Source of the DNA: Bugulina stolonifera
Taxonomy: Eukaryota; Bryozoa; Gymnolaemata; Cheilostomatida; Bugulidae
NCBI GenBank assembly: GCA_935421135.1
Contig: OW285191.1
Span: forward strand, 3,325,219-3,389,218
Direction: 5' to 3'
Length of the DNA: 64,000 nt
A program made the position numbers and the translations under genes. Below the pieces are notes generated by a model. That model was not told the origin of the DNA. It worked only from the letters and a program-made list of their open reading frames with translations, and did no database searches. Positions 46,401 through 55,500 of the stretch are shown one piece after another (position 1 is the first letter of the stretch; the number at the start of each line of letters is the position of its first letter).

Positions 46401-49194
46401 GTGCAAGTATAATTTGCGTTTGCTATTTACTTGTTATGGCTTGGTAGCTTGCTACGTGTACATGTACATTGTATGTGTTGTGTCTAATAGCTTGAATAAA
46501 TCAGTCTTGTAGACGAACACAATAAAGCAGTTCCATAGACCGAGAATTGAAGATGGCCTAGAGCAACTTTATATTAGAGCCCTATGCACAATTTTTGTTT
46601 AGTCCTGACTACTCCAACCTACTGATGATGGAATGGTGAATTTTGCAAAATTTCCTTAGTGAACAATATCAATATTTATAAAATATAGTTTATGCATTGA
46701 GAAAAAATGCAGAAGTCATCCCAACTGTATACGAGTATATCACATTAACATAGAGGAATGCAAGTACATAAGACTTCCATACTACTGTACACGAGATGCT
46801 ATGAAGTACTCCATCTTAGTCATTGAAAATCAATTTTTACTTCTAGTGCATTGGCTCTCTTAATCGTATCTAATTGTTTGGGTCAATGATACGTAATTTT
46901 CTGATTGCTAGTGTCTATGTGCACCTTCCACATGCAAAGTAAGTAACTCAATTAAGTACGCATTTCTCAAATAATGATGACCTCGGATAACTTTTAAATT
47001 CCTCTGATGATTTTTGAGATTTTTTACACGATTTAGAGTCTTATGCTTAAGAGTCAAGATACAGAAGGTAAAATAATCAGATCAATTAGTACTTCGCAAT
47101 AACTTGAGCTCATATCACAACAGGACTAGGACTACATTAAAATCGAAAGGGTGTGGTGAAACCTCACTTACATACATTGTACATAATAGGCTGTAAATTA
47201 TATTGCCTTCGTGAATCTGTAAAATGTTAATTACCACCTCAGGAATGGTACTACCCGTGTATCTCACCCAGCTTCTCTAATTTCAACATACCAAATAACA
47301 CATTACATCATAGCGTAGTTGTTCTACCGTGTTACAAAAGAAACAATAAAAATGTCCAACGTAAAAACTGATAAATCATGTTTATCAAATTACGTACGAC
47401 AAAACTGGAAACTTGGAACAAAATGTCAATAAAGTAGGTGTTGTATATGACTTAAAAAACACTTTCACAAAAATATTTCAATACTAAAATATTCAATTGT
47501 TCCTGCACTGTTAAAAATTTAATATTTTTCACCCTTTATACCTTTATACAGACTACAGTGGCACTGCAGCAAAGGCTTGCAAAAGTAAATAACAAGAAAA
47601 CACATGGCCCAATTTTACCCAATATGAAGTAGGCCTATTATGCCGTCGCAGTACAAAATTAATAAACAGAAAACGTGAAAAGTCATATAGAAAAATAAGT
47701 AAAAACACAACTAATGTAAAGTTTTCTGTACCTCTCAACAGAGCCAACAGACTAATACCGCCATTCAGAGTAGTCAAAATCTAGATTCCATCTTAAGCTT
47801 CAGAGTCCTTTCGCTCCCACAATCCCCCCCCCCCCCCCCCATATTGAACTATAATATCTAGCTTTAAAAGCCATGGTGGCCCCTCGACTAGCTCTGCTGT
47901 TGTCGGGCAGCCATATTTAAGAATAGTGTTTGGCACCACGAATATTATTATTATTATTAAATAGTGCATTACTGATTATGATTATCCTTTATGCTATCCT
48001 ATTTGTTAGCCAATACACAGAGGTTTGTGCCAGAATCAGCAGTCAGTTAATTGTTAATAGTTGGAGTTCTGATATGGAAATGCTACTAAGCAAAGCATGT
48101 ATTTTGAGACTTACCCACATATTAGGCCTATATTTAGTAAAGTCGTATGATCATGATTGACTGAAACTGAGCACTGCAAGTAGTAGAGGTATGTGGAGAT
48201 ATTAGCAGAGAGGTGTGCAAGTTTTATTTTGGAAACTCAAGTTTTCATGGCCAACTCTTAGTTGGGACTCTTCAAGTTACAAGTCAATTCTTTCAGTGAC
48301 AGATCAAAACTTACGAGTTAAATATTTGCATGTACCCAGAAACTCAAGTTTTTGTCAAGTTATCCAAGTTAACTACAAGCAAGTTTCAATTCAATTCTTT
48401 GCTTGTTTAACTCGAGTCTTTTTATAGAGTTATTGTATTATTGTTTAGCTTATGGTGAAATTTTGTTAGGAAATTGTGTTAGAAGTTCAAATTTCAAAGC
48501 AAAATGTCACAGTTTTAGTGTAAAATGTCTTATAATTGTGGTTGTGGTTGGTGGTTATAACTGTGGTTATTTCTATTTATTACAATTCACAGCTGCCCAA
48601 TGAAAACTCGAGTTATTGAATATTTCAACATAATGATGTGTGAGTTGAGAGTCTTTGATCATAGCCATAATTGAATTACAATTCAAGTTACAAGTTTTTG
48701 ACTGCTGTGTAATAAAGTTACGAGTCTTTATAATAAGCCATAAAATGTTGCTTGAATTAACTCGAGTGAGAGTCTTTAACTCGAGTCTGGCATCTCTGGA
48801 TATTAGTAGTAGGTAAAGGCTCAAACAGCTATTTTAAAGGAAATTTTGATTAAAAAAAAGAATTAAACATACAGCAGAGTAGCCACGTCCACTGACCGAA
48901 AATGAAAATCAAGTGGGTGGAGAGATCAGACAGAATCAGAATGGAGATACTGACTGTGAAGTGAATAGGTAGTAGATCTACATTTACAACATCTATATTA
49001 ATGGAGACACTAATTCTACTACAACTAGACAAGATCAAGTCTGTAAACAGGGAAGTTAATGGCACTTTTAAGATAGCCATGCGAGTACAACACGTCAACC
49101 ATACCATACAATACTAAACTAACTTTACTAACACTCATAGTCATAGTGATAGTCAAGTCATAGCCTTTAATATATAGATCGCTAACTTACTCAT
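23206..49194 (-). CDS. TOGARAM1: TOGARAM1 (crescerin): TOG-array regulator of ciliary microtubules, 24 exons
   Basis: The protein binds tubulin through TOG domains and controls microtubules of the ciliary axoneme. I resolve 24 exons, high to low: 49194-49191, 45607-44036, 43831-43602, 43384-43264, 42936-42816, 41423-41287, 34313-34236, 33101-32938, 31427-31312, 31112-30946, 30678-30496, 29984-29883, 29273-29128, 28588-28424, 28312-28213, 28094-27893, 27362-27170, 26675-26527, 26230-26072, 25952-25710, 25426-25261, 24801-24582, 24119-24066, 23465-23206. Every join keeps phase: 5052 bases, 1683 residues, close to the roughly 1720 I recall for human. Layout is two N-terminal TOG domains, a long linker, a charged coiled-coil stretch and two C-terminal TOG domains. 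Phrases such as GADVDWILAG, KLPWE and PSDTPSAKG match the vertebrate protein. Exon 1 codes only ATG plus one base; this start is inferred from the donor and phase. Confidence 0.92.
23572..23968. repeat. Minisatellite, 18 bp unit, about 22 copies (intron 23 of TOGARAM1)
   Basis: Unit GAATCAGTTACTAGTAGT; a few copies carry AAATAA in place of GAATCA. Each unit holds the palindrome TACTAGTA. The 139-residue open frame on the plus strand exists only because the unit length is divisible by three. Confidence 0.95.
24200..24437. repeat. Minisatellite, 36 bp unit, 6-7 copies (intron 22 of TOGARAM1)
   Basis: Units of GTGGCATACAGTATAGTGTA followed by GGATGTGTATGTGGTA with small variants. It lies between the 54-base exon 23 and exon 22. 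Frames on both strands are repeat artefacts. Confidence 0.93.
25710..28094 (-). CDS. TOGARAM1: TOGARAM1 exons 16-20: TOG3 domain
   Basis: Exons 28094-27893, 27362-27170, 26675-26527, 26230-26072 and 25952-25710. The fold starts at AFKDAMRLIATDDW, continues through QVARLAITALADMFSSLKK and ELDTCAKVLLPK, and ends with WYARNILLAISQHPDFEPML. Residues line up throughout with the third TOG domain of the vertebrate protein, including LLSGVKDLTDKIVPA. It is followed by GIGEMPSDTPSAKGTRRSG, the conserved spacer between TOG3 and TOG4. Two introns here hold minisatellites. Confidence 0.92.
26233..26478. repeat. Minisatellite, 11 bp unit, about 22 copies (intron 18 of TOGARAM1)
   Basis: Unit ACATACAGTGG with variants ACAAACAGTGG and ACATACAGTGT. 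Because 11 is not divisible by three it gives open frames in several registers on both strands; none is a gene. It begins only three bases beyond the acceptor of exon 19, so it may affect splicing. Confidence 0.93.
27035..27150. repeat. Short tandem array, about 28 bp unit (intron 17 of TOGARAM1)
   Basis: Copies of CATAGACATACATAGTAACA with CATGCAC or CATGTAC spacers, three to four units, directly beside exon 17. Confidence 0.85.
28094..34313 (-). CDS. TOGARAM1: TOGARAM1 exons 7-15: linker and charged helical stretch
   Basis: Exons 34313-34236 to 28312-28213 encode a low-complexity linker with NGAKKPGRMPPIPKSLSP and LNASLNKIRSSASKKK, both similar to vertebrate segments. Exons 11 and 12 carry related motifs, VAVVGKGY and VTVIGRG, resembling a single VVVVGKG in human; this may be an internal duplication. 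Exons 14 and 15 (28588-28424, 28312-28213) are a long Glu/Lys/Arg/Gln-rich helix, likely a coiled coil ahead of TOG3. The entry's lower bound is the border of exon 16. Confidence 0.85.
28594..28995. repeat. Minisatellite, 22 bp unit, about 18 copies (intron 13 of TOGARAM1)
   Basis: Unit close to ATTGTGTACGTGTATATTGT plus AC, with variants in the TACG and TATG positions. Alternating purine-pyrimidine content is high. Long frames on both strands are artefacts of the array. Confidence 0.93.
33366..33898. mobile_element. Non-autonomous hAT-like element with internal CAAGTC repeats (intron 7 of TOGARAM1)
   Basis: Ends are CAGAGCTGGGACCAAGT at 33366 and the near inverse ACTTGGACCCAACTCTG ending 33898. 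An exact 8 bp duplication, CAGAAAAA, flanks it (33358-33365 and 33899-33906), which is diagnostic for hAT. The inside is full of scattered ACTTGACTTG and CAAGTC motifs in both orientations near both ends, as in transposase-binding subterminal repeats. No transposase is encoded. Confidence 0.88.
34397..35059 (+). repeat. 5' LTR of element B
   Basis: TGTGATGG to CATTACA, with TATATAAA near 34733 and AATAAAG near 34786. It is more than 95 percent similar by eye to the LTRs of element A, differing at scattered sites. The G at about 34589 and the A-run at about 34618 differ from the 3' LTR. Confidence 0.93.
35061..35080 (+). other. Primer binding site, tRNA-Leu type (element B)
   Basis: Identical to the site in element A and likewise one base after the LTR. 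The leader that follows (to about 35380) is almost the same as in element A, so packaging signals are probably shared. Confidence 0.8.
35381..37132 (+). CDS. Element B Gag-protease frame
   Basis: The start at ATG 35381 (context CACCACC) is preferred over the upstream ATG at 35312, because it matches the gag start in element A relative to the shared leader. The first 180 residues are a capsid-type Gag with LHGP and AIFLTLQNQYSL. A basic patch, RRHPRRKISRR, follows where many Gags have a zinc knuckle; I see no CCHC motif. The aspartic protease has LVDTGSS at about 36137-36157 and IMGLPYL about 70 residues later. The frame then enters the 23-C run and ends soon after in a shifted, arginine-rich tail. 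The last part, with RPIRQPP, belongs to the start of reverse transcriptase in relatives, so this end is a frameshift product. Confidence 0.88.
   Translation: MTHYQEYPDSGEKPTFNGEGDVHFFIKKFKYITQTKGWNPRHSLLHLREALHGPTWDLGRADTVEAIFLTLQNQYSLTASAARQQIKYIKQELHRSLQEHADLISKLLAIGYPEMSESTLERWSTETFCSTLQDTSLMEHLMITNPTTLGRALRDNRAYYAISERLPKAETKEPAVGTEASANPNRDGHTPSKTPQEPGGDWIPGRRHPRRKISRRVQPLPLANRFHARDSMEPAPTGHYLEGTVAGRPTRFLVDTGSSTNLLNKKVHDRLPPSKKKKMRQTKTHGVMADGSPLPFEGETTLPVKLPGLPPTEEDFLVGKIQEDAIMGLPYLHKNKCTLTFQELQVIINGKHIPCKDRHGRPLPGRLRTIRQQNIPPHSEAILQGCLVTPTAPAMGMVEPVKNGPLVANSIGRTDAAGQIPVRCMNPTDHTLNLRAGATIGTFTEVQTADVEAQQTTPQETHTRTAQGEADSPKPPDKGGGTREDVPDHLQELYHKALPQCDTPEEQQKLKALLCCYSTTFSTNEDDHGQTHLAEHSIPVEVGTRPIRQPPPPPPPPSTRARERGRSRATGREVGTSRADRAC
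37028..37050 (+). other. 23-base poly-C run at the Gag-Pol junction
   Basis: An uninterrupted C run sits where related elements encode a proline/arginine motif before reverse transcriptase. Upstream and downstream frames are offset by one base across it. It could be real slippage expansion, an assembly error in a homopolymer, or the site of programmed frameshifting. A second C run (17 bases) at 47824-47840 shows that such tracts occur elsewhere in the window. Confidence 0.7.
37101..40103 (+). CDS. Element B Pol: reverse transcriptase, RNase H, integrase
   Basis: The frame has no own ATG near its start and is open back through the poly-C run, so it depends on the Gag frame. Reverse transcriptase shows FCIDYRKLNAVT, LDLTSGYWQ and the catalytic YLDDI near 37486. 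RNase H shows DTDAS, the glutamate of RRELLAV and TDHASL. Integrase has an HHCC zinc domain (HSLAHTG to CEVCQ), the DDE triad in AIDLVGP, HTDQGAQF and SNGLVERG, and a GPY/F module (KFIGPYEV). A proline-rich tail and RRSQRSRRFPVRYGD follow, a usual gypsy integrase end, then LYRTLLNLTLETPM shared with element A. All catalytic residues look intact. Confidence 0.93.
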   Translation: MARRGLIEPAEGAWSSPVVLAKKKDGTWRFCIDYRKLNAVTTQDAYPLPRIDDSLDALAGSRYFSTLDLTSGYWQVPLDADAQEKAAFVTRSGFWKWKVFPFGLTSAPATFQRLMEKVLQGLHWKTLLLYLDDIIVMAPDYDTHLARLEEVFQRLQAAGLKLKPGKCKLLQTQVHYLGHVVHRDGTSTDPAKVQAVREWPQPSNLKQLQAFLGMVGYYRQYIADFARIARPLHVLTSKNSAWRWTGEEEAAFEDLRSHLLQAPVLGYPNPRLPYILDTDASNEAVGAVLSQIQDGQERVIAYYSKTLDAAERNYCVTRRELLAVVKAVKHFRPYLYGRQFRLRTDHASLRWLSQRKEPSHQVARWLEILAEFDYLLEHRARNRHGNADGLSRSVCAPCKQCKRIEERDGGPSRESLLVCTLQPTNRLLLQQSQDDSTMALIYAAVKNDTPLDPLTLEQGGPELKHWHERLGAMRISDQGILQLRTIRQSRDDWVDLCPCMIRQNIIWQTHSLAHTGVQKTLARLALRWYWPGMQRDIREAISSCEVCQAAKNSRLSSNPNRRRMHAGRPWQKIAIDLVGPLPQTPRGNRWILVLIDHFTRWAEAIPLPDATVPTVATTLDEQVFSRFGLPEHVHTDQGAQFQSRLMVELCRLWKVRKTTTTPYHPKSNGLVERGNRTLGDALRTALLREDTTDWDLLLPSLLRTIRATPHSVTKETPNFLMMGRELRLPDDLQHPQPSPSAVTLQEYTQEVRKNMAAAHDIQREDQSLVRAQEPPFATHFREGDLVMMANYRRRKGENPKLQQKFIGPYEVKKAHADHSYLIECQGQSSVQSGERLKLFKPCPYPMGQIPGSRELALRPNMKGARIYPRILPEEEDEGPAPRQVRRVPEPPPLAPEPPPLHSEPPSPVPDPQPQVSIDNPPSEVARNTPTREPDVFPRRSQRSRRFPVRYGDLYRYQYVTTPSGASPSSRKGDGLIFTLERPLKTLYRTLLNLTLETPMP
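40117..40779 (+). repeat. 3' LTR of element B
   Basis: 663 bp, starting directly after a purine tract (GAGGGGG) like that of element A. It ends CATTACA before the ATAT duplication. Two differences from the 5' LTR are visible. Confidence 0.93.
40965..41062. repeat. AGTAGT/AGCAGTATT short tandem repeats
   Basis: Irregular trinucleotide-like array of GTAGTAGTA and AGTAGCAGTATT units in intron 6 of TOGARAM1, next to element B. Non-coding. Confidence 0.85.
41287..43831 (-). CDS. TOGARAM1: TOGARAM1 exons 3-6: start of the linker
   Basis: Exons 43831-43602, 43384-43264, 42936-42816 and 41423-41287. Exon 3 contains GADVDWILAG and LSAGKKSKLPWE, both recognisable in vertebrate TOGARAM1, which anchors the identity of the linker. 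The other three are Ser, Pro and Lys rich with little predicted structure. Intron 6, after 41287, contains element B and is about 7 kb. Confidence 0.88.
44036..45607 (-). CDS. TOGARAM1: TOGARAM1 exon 2: N-terminal TOG1 and TOG2 domains
   Basis: One 1572-base exon encodes two HEAT-repeat arrays. The first includes NWDVRRQCMTLISEYMPHL and HRIVIRRSVIQTLH; the second begins after FGVIPPLVM and includes RNRSQAIEQLK and HRSPRVRSEAINSIINAL. The pattern of short helix pairs with conserved VR or RR turns is typical of tubulin-binding TOG domains. The donor GTGAGT lies just below 44036. The open frame runs on to 43893, but the following exon (43831-43602) joins in phase 1 as EYAVQLPN and matches the vertebrate protein, so the run-on is intron. 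Confidence 0.93.
45608..49190 (-). other. TOGARAM1: Intron 1 of TOGARAM1
   Basis: A 3.6 kb intron following a one-codon coding exon. It holds a hAT-like element (48206-48798) and a 17-base C run (47824-47840). No convincing extra exon was found; short frames such as 47553-47777 lack matching phase and splice sites. Confidence 0.6.
48206..48798. mobile_element. Non-autonomous hAT-like element with AAGTTAC/ACTCGAGT repeats (intron 1 of TOGARAM1)
   Basis: Begins CAGAGA and ends TCTCTG within otherwise imperfect inverted ends. It is flanked by an exact 8 bp duplication, GATATTAG, at 48198-48205 and 48799-48806. The interior has many scattered ACTCAAGTT, AAGTTAC and ACTCGAGT motifs on both sides. 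Style and duplication length match the element at 33366-33898, but the motif differs. Confidence 0.85.
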
Positions 49195-49536
49195 TTTCGC
49201 AATTTTCTAATCATGATTGAGCACTGTACAGATCATCTCCTGAGAAATAATCAATAAAAACCTGCATTCGTAACATGGCAAACGAGATAGCAGTAACACA
49301 AATCTACAATCCTAAAATTCCACAGCAAGGTGCACTACGAAGCGTCAAAATGGCTGCCTCACTACCAGAGGTCACGTGGTCATAGATACTTCTCTTTTAC
49401 TTTCGCTGATAAAGGCCTGCGGGAGTTATCATCTCACGTGCGGTGTACTAAAAAAAATAGGAAAAGAACTCTGTTTACGCCTGTGGTCCAACGGCGTTAT
49501 TTCTTCACTGTCCTAGAAATAGTTTCGCACGACGCA
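49195..49536. promoter_or_regulatory. Putative shared promoter between TOGARAM1 (left) and KNL1 (right)
   Basis: Only 342 bases separate the two inferred start codons. The stretch holds two CACGTG boxes (49373-49378, 49435-49440) and AAAATGGCTGCC near 49347, a YY1-like promoter motif. I see no TATA box, which fits housekeeping bidirectional promoters. Boundaries of the untranslated regions are not known. Confidence 0.55.
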
Positions 49537-52500
49537 ATGGACAAAGAAATCTGTAGCTCACCCGCTCAGGCTACACCTCCAGTGTACAAAATCCCCGCTC
49601 TCCTCGAATCAGTTGTGAGTGGAGTATGAATGTACATGTAAAGTAAACGTAAAGAAGAGAATTGTTTATTTGATCTAAATTAAGATTGTCGCATTTATTA
49701 TTTTTAATTATTAAAAAAAGGTGGTAATGCAGCAATTTCAATGTTGGTTGATCTCCATTGCAATGGAAATCGCATATGATATTATATTATTTTATATATT
49801 TAATATTAATATTTAATTTTACATTTATTTTTATATTTATTATTTTATATTAATTTAATATTTTATATTTATTTTAATTAATAATAAAATATAAATATTT
49901 ACCTCAGAATTTATTCTGTACTTGGGCCTAGTACTCCAATAGAACTTGAGATTCGATGTTCGTATCCAAAGTAAAATACGGAAAGCCAAAAGACAGCTTG
50001 GAATGGTTGGTACGAAAGGCCCTTTACTGGGCGCCTGAGAGTCAGAGTGCAAAATTCACAACATACATACAAAATTTATGTCCGCCTCACCTAGAATATG
50101 GAGCTGCTACCTGGGACCCCTCTGCATAGAAAGATGTTGAAGCACTGGAAAATTTTCAGGACCAGCCCACCAGATTTATTACGAATCTAAAGGGCAGACA
50201 GCAGATGAATGATGTAAAGCAGAGAGACGCAAAAACCGGAGGGTGAACCTGCTGGTGAACGTCCAGTCTCATGAAGACTGGCACCCAGCATTGAGCACCT
50301 CATATGATGAGCTTGTCCAGCAAAATTTCAACAACAGCTGCTGATGAACATCTAGTCTCATGAAGACTGGGACCCAGCATTGAGCACCTCATATGATGAG
50401 CTTATCCAGCAAAATTTCAACAACAACAGCTGGTGGTTTTTTCTTCTATTTTCCAGGGTCTGGATCTCTAACTGATCTTTCCCCACTGTGCAACATATCA
50501 CGATCTTGTAAAGGCAGCAGACAGCTCTTCAACAATCTGCTGCAGTACTGAACTTTCAAAAAGCTTTCGATAAGGTGCCCCACAAGCTACTCATGAAGAA
50601 AGTGAGAAACATCCCGAACATTGACTTGCACATTCCATTGCTAACTGGATTTAGGACTTTCTTTCTAATCAGAGCCAACGGGTAGCTGTAAAGGATGCCG
50701 ATTCCACACAGATGTTCTCCAGGGGTCTGTACTGGGACCCACACTGTCTATATCAACAATCTACCTGGCTGTGTCACGTGCAATAATATGCTGATGATAC
50801 TCTTCTTTATAACATTTTTGATGATGTTATAGATGAAGAAGACTTTCAGAAGAACATCACTTCCCTATCCACCACAAATAAAATGCCTTTTAACACTACA
50901 AAATGTGAAGTGAAATCATAGTTTTTAATAAGAAAAACAGACCCCTCCATCCTACTCAATAGGTGGTCAGCCATGAGTAGATGAAACAAAATATCTTGGT
51001 GTAGTAATACAGTCAAACTTGAAATTGAACAAACATATTATCCAATAAAGTCAACACTGTGAATAAAACACTGGGATGTATTAATATGCAAAACTAGTAG
51101 CATACACAAGCTTCTGCCGCCCCATTCTTGAGTATGCTGATGTCCTGTGGGACCCAGCAGAAACTACTGCAAGCAATGAGGTGGAACATGTACAAAAAAA
51201 GTCATTAGATTTGTAAAGAACATCAAAGGAAGGCATGACGTCACAAGGGGACGTACTAATCTTGGACTACAAACATTAAAATACAGGTTAAAGAATCACA
51301 CTCTCTTTTTTAATGAGAATTCTCTCACAAGAAGACAAACATGAAGCCCTATCCTCCGCATACGGTGATATCATCAACAGGAAATGTCAGACTCCTGTAC
51401 TAACAAGAGCTGCGAAAAGAGGGGAACCTAGTGTATCTCAATCTATGCTGCATCATATATCTATAATAACAGTTTTTACCTAGGTCCATACGAGATCTAA
51501 GGATAGCGCCTCTAGTATCCCAATCCAAAAATTGAAAACAGCAAAATGCTGGAAAACTGCTCAACCACTGTTTTTCCCCTCTATTTCTGTACCATTATGG
51601 TGGAGTTAGTGTCCTAAATTCATTGATGTAAGACTATAAGATTATATAATTATAGTACAATACTTCGACTATACAATACTATTAGTCAAGTCAAAGTAAT
51701 GTAGGCCTATATAAAATAATTTATAATTCTGATAATCGCTATTTTAACTTTTGTCTTAGTAGCTGTTAGTAGACAATTATGTCATTTAAAAATATTCTAT
51801 ATTGAATAATCTTAGTGTAATTGTAGCTCCAGTTATGATTATAATTACAGTTAGTTATTTTAAATTTATCACTTTATAAAGAAAATTTGAATTAAATCAA
51901 ATTAAATGAATACTCGAACAGCAATTCCAATAGTAAAGTAGAATATTAATATAATTTCCTAGTAGACCTACATGTAGATACTATGATACCGTAGGAATTA
52001 TTATAAAATAGTAATAATATTATAATTGATTTAGTGCAGGTAATAAATATGATTGGTATTTTATGAAATATAATATTTAATGAGCCTATAATATTTATTT
52101 TATTTATAAATTTTATATTAATTAGAATAACTATTTGTAGGCCTACACTTGCATTACATTGTAATGTTTTTGTATTATTATATTATGTAATTGTATTAAT
52201 ATTAAAATTATTAGTTTCTATAATTAATAGGCGTATATTAATATTTGGATATTGCACTGTGAAGCTTTATAAATAGCAATCTGCAGCAACAACAATTTAT
52301 TTTATTCAATAATATAACTGGAGAGATATTGAGTGTACATGTATATAGCCTACTTGTCTAGTTTGAACAACAAAAAGTGAATCCCCGAAACTTTAGAAAT
52401 AAATTATAACTAATAATCTATTGGGTTTTTAGCTTGGTGCTGCCTGGTGGTGTTAGTTGGTCTGGTGGGGTTTCAAAAGGCACAGCAGCGGTGTTCGAAG

Positions 52501-55500
52501 TGTAGGTATGAGTAGGAAAAGGATGTAGTTTGTACCTTGTGTTGGGGCTACTGCTGTCACGGGCATGAGTAAAGTGAGGACAGAACAAAGATCAAAATCT
52601 GTTATAGCAATGAGTCAAGTTTGACCAGTTTTTAATACAAGTAATATCAAAACTACTTATAATGCCATCCCAACACAAGATTGGAGTTCCTTGCCAATAC
52701 CAGTTGCTCTCCAAGATTCATCAAACAACTTTTAGTTGGAGAAAAGGTGAAATTACAGTGCCATCTTGGATTCATATCATTCCACAAACAATTTATTATC
52801 ACGAATAGGCAAGTTGAGTGTCCCAACTTGCCCCACACTCCCAATTTTTTGTAAAACACAATTCTTTGCTAAGACTTTTGACTTGAGCTAATTTTTAATT
52901 TAGTGGGTCTAACTACATGTAGATACTACAGAGTTTTTATCTGCAAATTTTCAAAACTATCGAGCCATTCTTTCAAGAAAAAAGTATTTAGTCAAACATG
53001 CATATATTACATTATTCCAAATTACAAAAAAATATTTATTCAACTTTAAAACAAAATAGTGGGTTGTGTTTATTAATGTTGATCTAACCTTTGGTTCATA
53101 CCATAAAAATGTAATAGGTTTTATAATACCCAAAACACCTTGTCCCAACTTACCCGCTCTCCTCCTACATACATTCCATTTATATAGACCTATGTAGACA
53201 GCAAGCTCTCTTCGAACAACACTATTATCTAAAGTTAGCACAATAAGCATAGCTATAAAAGCACAACCAAATAGGACATATTATACTTAGACGTGTAAAA
53301 ACAGAAAATGGGAATTACAACTCCCAACAGTTATCACCATAAACCAGACCAATGTTCTAGCCTATATTACATTATTGCAGGTTGACATCAGTCCACAATG
53401 AGTTCGAGTGGGCAGAAGAGGCTACGCCGTCGATCTGCTGTGAGTATTTAATAGTCTTATTGATGAAATAGTATGCATGGATGTGATGTCAGGTAGTATC
53501 GGACTTGTCATTAGTGGCTTTTGAGTAACTTATGACATGTTATCTTATTGTAGTTGAAGGCCGTCGATGCTGAACCTATGGATGTAGCAGTAAGTATACT
53601 GATTACCAAAGTCTATAAACTAGTTCTAAATACATTGCATTTACAGGGATGATGTACAGAATTCAACCAGTTATGTCATGTTATTTAAGTGTTGTAGGAG
53701 CTTTGTGACACATAGTTGGTAGCATTTTATTTGCATGTCTAAGGATAGTATAACCTATTACAGGTGCTCTCTAGTAAAGAGATCAGAATATATAGCTTAT
53801 GTTCTACAATTTATTTACCCCCGCGATAAGAAATAACTTCAGCTAGTAGGCATTATTTCAGTTCTAAAACTAAGTCGAAACTGTTTTGCTTAGTTTTGAA
53901 CGTTGTGTTTGTTTGTTGATATTCTTAGACAAAGAAGCGCGTGTCCTTCTCTAGGAACATAGCAGAGGTGCGGAATTTCCGGAACAATCTCTCAACCAGT
54001 GTAAGTGCTTGTGTATAATACATGCTGACACTAATACTGTACCAGAAAAGAATAACGCTGTGCTGTCAATTGAATTTAATCTATTACAAACGACTGTGAT
54101 GAGATCAACATGTTCTTTGAAGTGATCCTAAGCTTTTCATATATCGTTGTGCTCTATTTTTCAAGGCAATTCTACCGATTTTAAGAGTTATTTTTCCGAT
54201 GGAGCCATTTATCACTGGATTTAGTAGTAAAATGGCTCTGTAATTCAGAATTATCTTCCACAAAAGTTGCTTTTTAGCTGTGCATGTAAAGGAAGGGCTA
54301 TTTTCCCAGTCGTAGTGCAATTTTTGGAAGGCATCGCTACCCTGCCCAGCATAATCTAAATATACTCTGATGAAAACTATGCTATAATAGTGAATAATAT
54401 ACCAAAAGATGGCTTAGGAACCGAGCTTTCCTTTTATCCAGTTTATAATAAGGGTATTTTAGTACCCCACCCACTAGTGGTATAGTGGCTGTTTTCTCTG
54501 ATTTCTATTTGTCAGGAAGATAGACTATACTGATTACTTTGCAATGAGTAGAGTTTGCTCAAGTATTTTTGAATGTTATTACCAGTTATAATAACAAAAT
54601 AATGATTGCTGTCAATGGGCTGCTATTTATGAATAATATTCTTTTTCACCTGAATAATAATGTTATAATGAACATGCTCATCAGTGTCAGCATTGTTTTT
54701 GAGAAAGATACAGCTGAAATTTCAAAAACTAATTTTTATCATGTACACATGCCCTCGGATATTACAAGGCAGACAGGAAATAGCAATATGTTTCAATACT
54801 ACATGTCATGTGAAAGGCTGTCAATGGTTGCTCACTTCAGAGTTTGGGAAACCCAGGAATACCACTTTCCATCTCTATTCACCAAATAATTAATCATTAT
54901 CTACCCTCTTAGACCTGTATGTACATGGTACATGTACAGGACTACTGCTATAGTTCATTTATCATAGGCTAACATTATATTATATTCGTAAACAAGCATG
55001 TATTTTGCCATCCTGGCACAGCATCCTTGTTTGTAAAGATATTCCCCTATAATCACAGTATAAACAAGCTAGTCTCAGGTTTCTGTTTCCAATACACAAT
55101 CAAGTATAGGATATACAAAGTATTCCCTGCAATGTACTCTGGCACTGACCATAGCCTTGGGGCCTTCAAAATGTTACAGAATTTTTAAATTGCAGAAATT
55201 TGTATATATAGGCTACATACATGTACATATGTTAATAGCAAGAATAACTTTCTCAAAGCCTATCATAAAACTCCAAATTTGTCTTTTGATTATTTTATTA
55301 TTTACATGTTTGCAGATTGTTTCAGAATTTGGAGTATGTTTCTAGTACTTGGCGTTTTCCATGTGCATGAACGTGTTGGTGCCATTTTGTAGCTACGTAG
55401 TCAAGAAGGATTTGACACTAGTGGAATTCTGAAGGAACTGGGTGCTGTTGAAGGAACTCCTACTACTGATGTAAATATTGGTGAGGGTTCTACCTGACTG

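Noticed and set aside
47553..47777. Hydrophobic minus-strand frame as first exon of TOGARAM1
   Set aside because: No ATG at its start, no suitable donor phase with exon 2; the ATG at 49194-49192 with GTAAGT fits exactly.
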